Positions 63,588 to 64,000 of a stretch of 64,000 bases of DNA are shown here, in pieces (the stretch's first letter is position 1; every line of letters begins with the position of its first letter). The DNA is from a virus, in IMG/VR virus record IMGVR_UViG_3300017991_000013, positions 1 to 64,000 of that record. One strand, given 5' to 3'. A program made the position numbers and the translations under genes. The notes below the pieces were generated by a model, which did no database searches, was not told where the DNA came from, and saw only the letters and a program-made list of their open reading frames with translations.

Positions 63588-64000
63588 TGAATAGCGCAGG
63601 CGACCCCGTTCCGCCGCAATGCCGCAGAAGCACGCGAGTACATCGTTCCTGAAAGTGCCGCTAGGATGCCGAATTCGGCTACTCTACCAGGATGGAATAC
63701 TTCAAAATCGCCCTAAGTCTCACGCTTTCAATGACTTAGGGAGCGAAAATAAAGTTTACTTTGGGGGCTCCATCGATTAGGATAGAGGTGTACCACAGAT
63801 CGAAGAGCCAAGAACGAAGGCGAACCGAGGGCGCCCGCACCAAGACCCTCGACCGCGGGACGGAGGGACGGCCCCGCAGCTCCGACCGGTTCGAGTCCGG
63901 CGAGCCCAAGGCGAACCCTCCCAGCCCGTTAGTCGCGCCTTGACAATTCGAGCCGCAGGAGCCACCCCAGCGGAGGGTAATACTCGGCGCAACGTCGAGA
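63588..64000. other. Non-coding tail of the window
   Basis: No convincing gene. A 9-bp stem-loop (63711-63741) and a copy of AAAATAAAG (63746-63754), the same 9 nt that starts the inner repeat near 53672, lie here. A short reading frame at 63587-63652 and one at 63761-63943 have poor composition. A T-arm-like GGTTCGAGTCC at 63888-63898 has no complete tRNA cloverleaf around it. Nothing else is recognised. Confidence 0.5.
63711..63741 (+). terminator. Stem-loop after the polymerase gene
   Basis: CCCTAAGTC (63711-63719) pairs perfectly with GACTTAGGG (63733-63741) around a 13-nt loop. It is not followed by a U-run on the + strand (AGCGAAAATAAAG follows). It lies about 125 nt after the polymerase stop and could end or process the replication transcript, or act as a regulatory site for genes beyond the window. 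Confidence 0.45.

Noticed and set aside
63756-63910. Possible small tmRNA-like RNA bounded by GGGGGCTC and GAGCCCA
   Set aside because: The pairing ends are only 150 nt apart, much shorter than a tmRNA, and no tag reading frame or pseudoknots are visible.
63820-63915. A tRNA-like T-arm (GGTTCGAGTCC) near the window end
   Set aside because: No matching acceptor, D-arm and anticodon arm could be placed at normal distances; the T-stem has a mismatch and the nearest pairing acceptor is about 150 nt away.
1-64000. CRISPR array, insertion sequences, integrase or attachment site
   Set aside because: No regularly spaced direct repeats, transposase motifs or tyrosine/serine recombinase signatures were found on reading both strands' frames.

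Overview
This window is a stretch of a high-GC, double-stranded DNA tailed bacteriophage genome. About 90 genes all read on the + strand. They are packed with ATGA/GTGA/TAATG stop-start overlaps, with few intergenic gaps and no rRNA, convincing tRNA, insertion sequence or CRISPR array. The morphogenesis genes (terminase, HK97-type portal and capsid, connector/closure proteins, tail tube, frameshifted tail chaperone, long tape measure, and no sheath or contractile baseplate genes) indicate a siphovirus. Several lipobox proteins, one with a unimolecular-spanin layout, suggest a Gram-negative host; this is inference. No integrase, repressor or recognisable endolysin was found.

Layout: (1) 1-13048 is a dense early/accessory block of small genes: ATP-dependent DNA ligase, sigma-like factor, sulfotransferase-like protein, VRR-NUC nuclease, SAM methyltransferase, SLOG/YspA protein, HAD phosphatase and many zinc-ribbon or membrane microproteins. 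(2) 13049-13226 is a regulatory gap with three palindromes and a good sigma70-like promoter, followed by a hairpin. (3) 13227-31632 is the packaging, head and neck module plus a probable lysis/membrane cluster: TerS, TerL, portal, an SPP1-gp7-like protein fused to an ADP-ribosyltransferase, an 895-aa methyltransferase/nucleotidyltransferase/ligase-like fusion, XkdF-like protease, acidic scaffold-like protein, major capsid protein and connectors. Four glycan genes (three glycosyltransferase genes and an epimerase) are interleaved here. (4) 31633-46708 is the tail and adsorption module, ending with a 1473-aa tail-tip protein that carries a 25-cysteine segment and HxH repeats. (5) 46721-49497 holds a radical SAM/SPASM enzyme and a two-domain glycosyltransferase. 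(6) 49498-63587 is replication and nucleotide metabolism: HARP-like SNF2 helicase, SSB-like protein, Toprim primase fused to an MCM-like AAA+ ATPase, divergent ThyX, dUTPase/MazG-like-HAD fusion, nucleotide kinase-UDG-like fusion and family A DNA polymerase. A 700-bp non-coding region with nested inverted repeats lies just upstream of the primase. (7) 63588-64000 is non-coding as far as can be seen.

How the genes work together: the phage supplies its own replication core and a thymidylate route. It also devotes unusual capacity to post-assembly chemistry: at least seven glycosyltransferase domains, an epimerase, a sulfotransferase, methyltransferases, an ADP-ribosyltransferase and a SPASM-type radical SAM enzyme. 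Most of these lie inside the structural modules, so virion-protein modification is the simplest reading. The most promising undescribed systems are the SPASM enzyme beside a cysteine-rich tail protein, the 895-aa DNA-end-processing-like fusion in the head module, and the nested inverted-repeat region before the primase.
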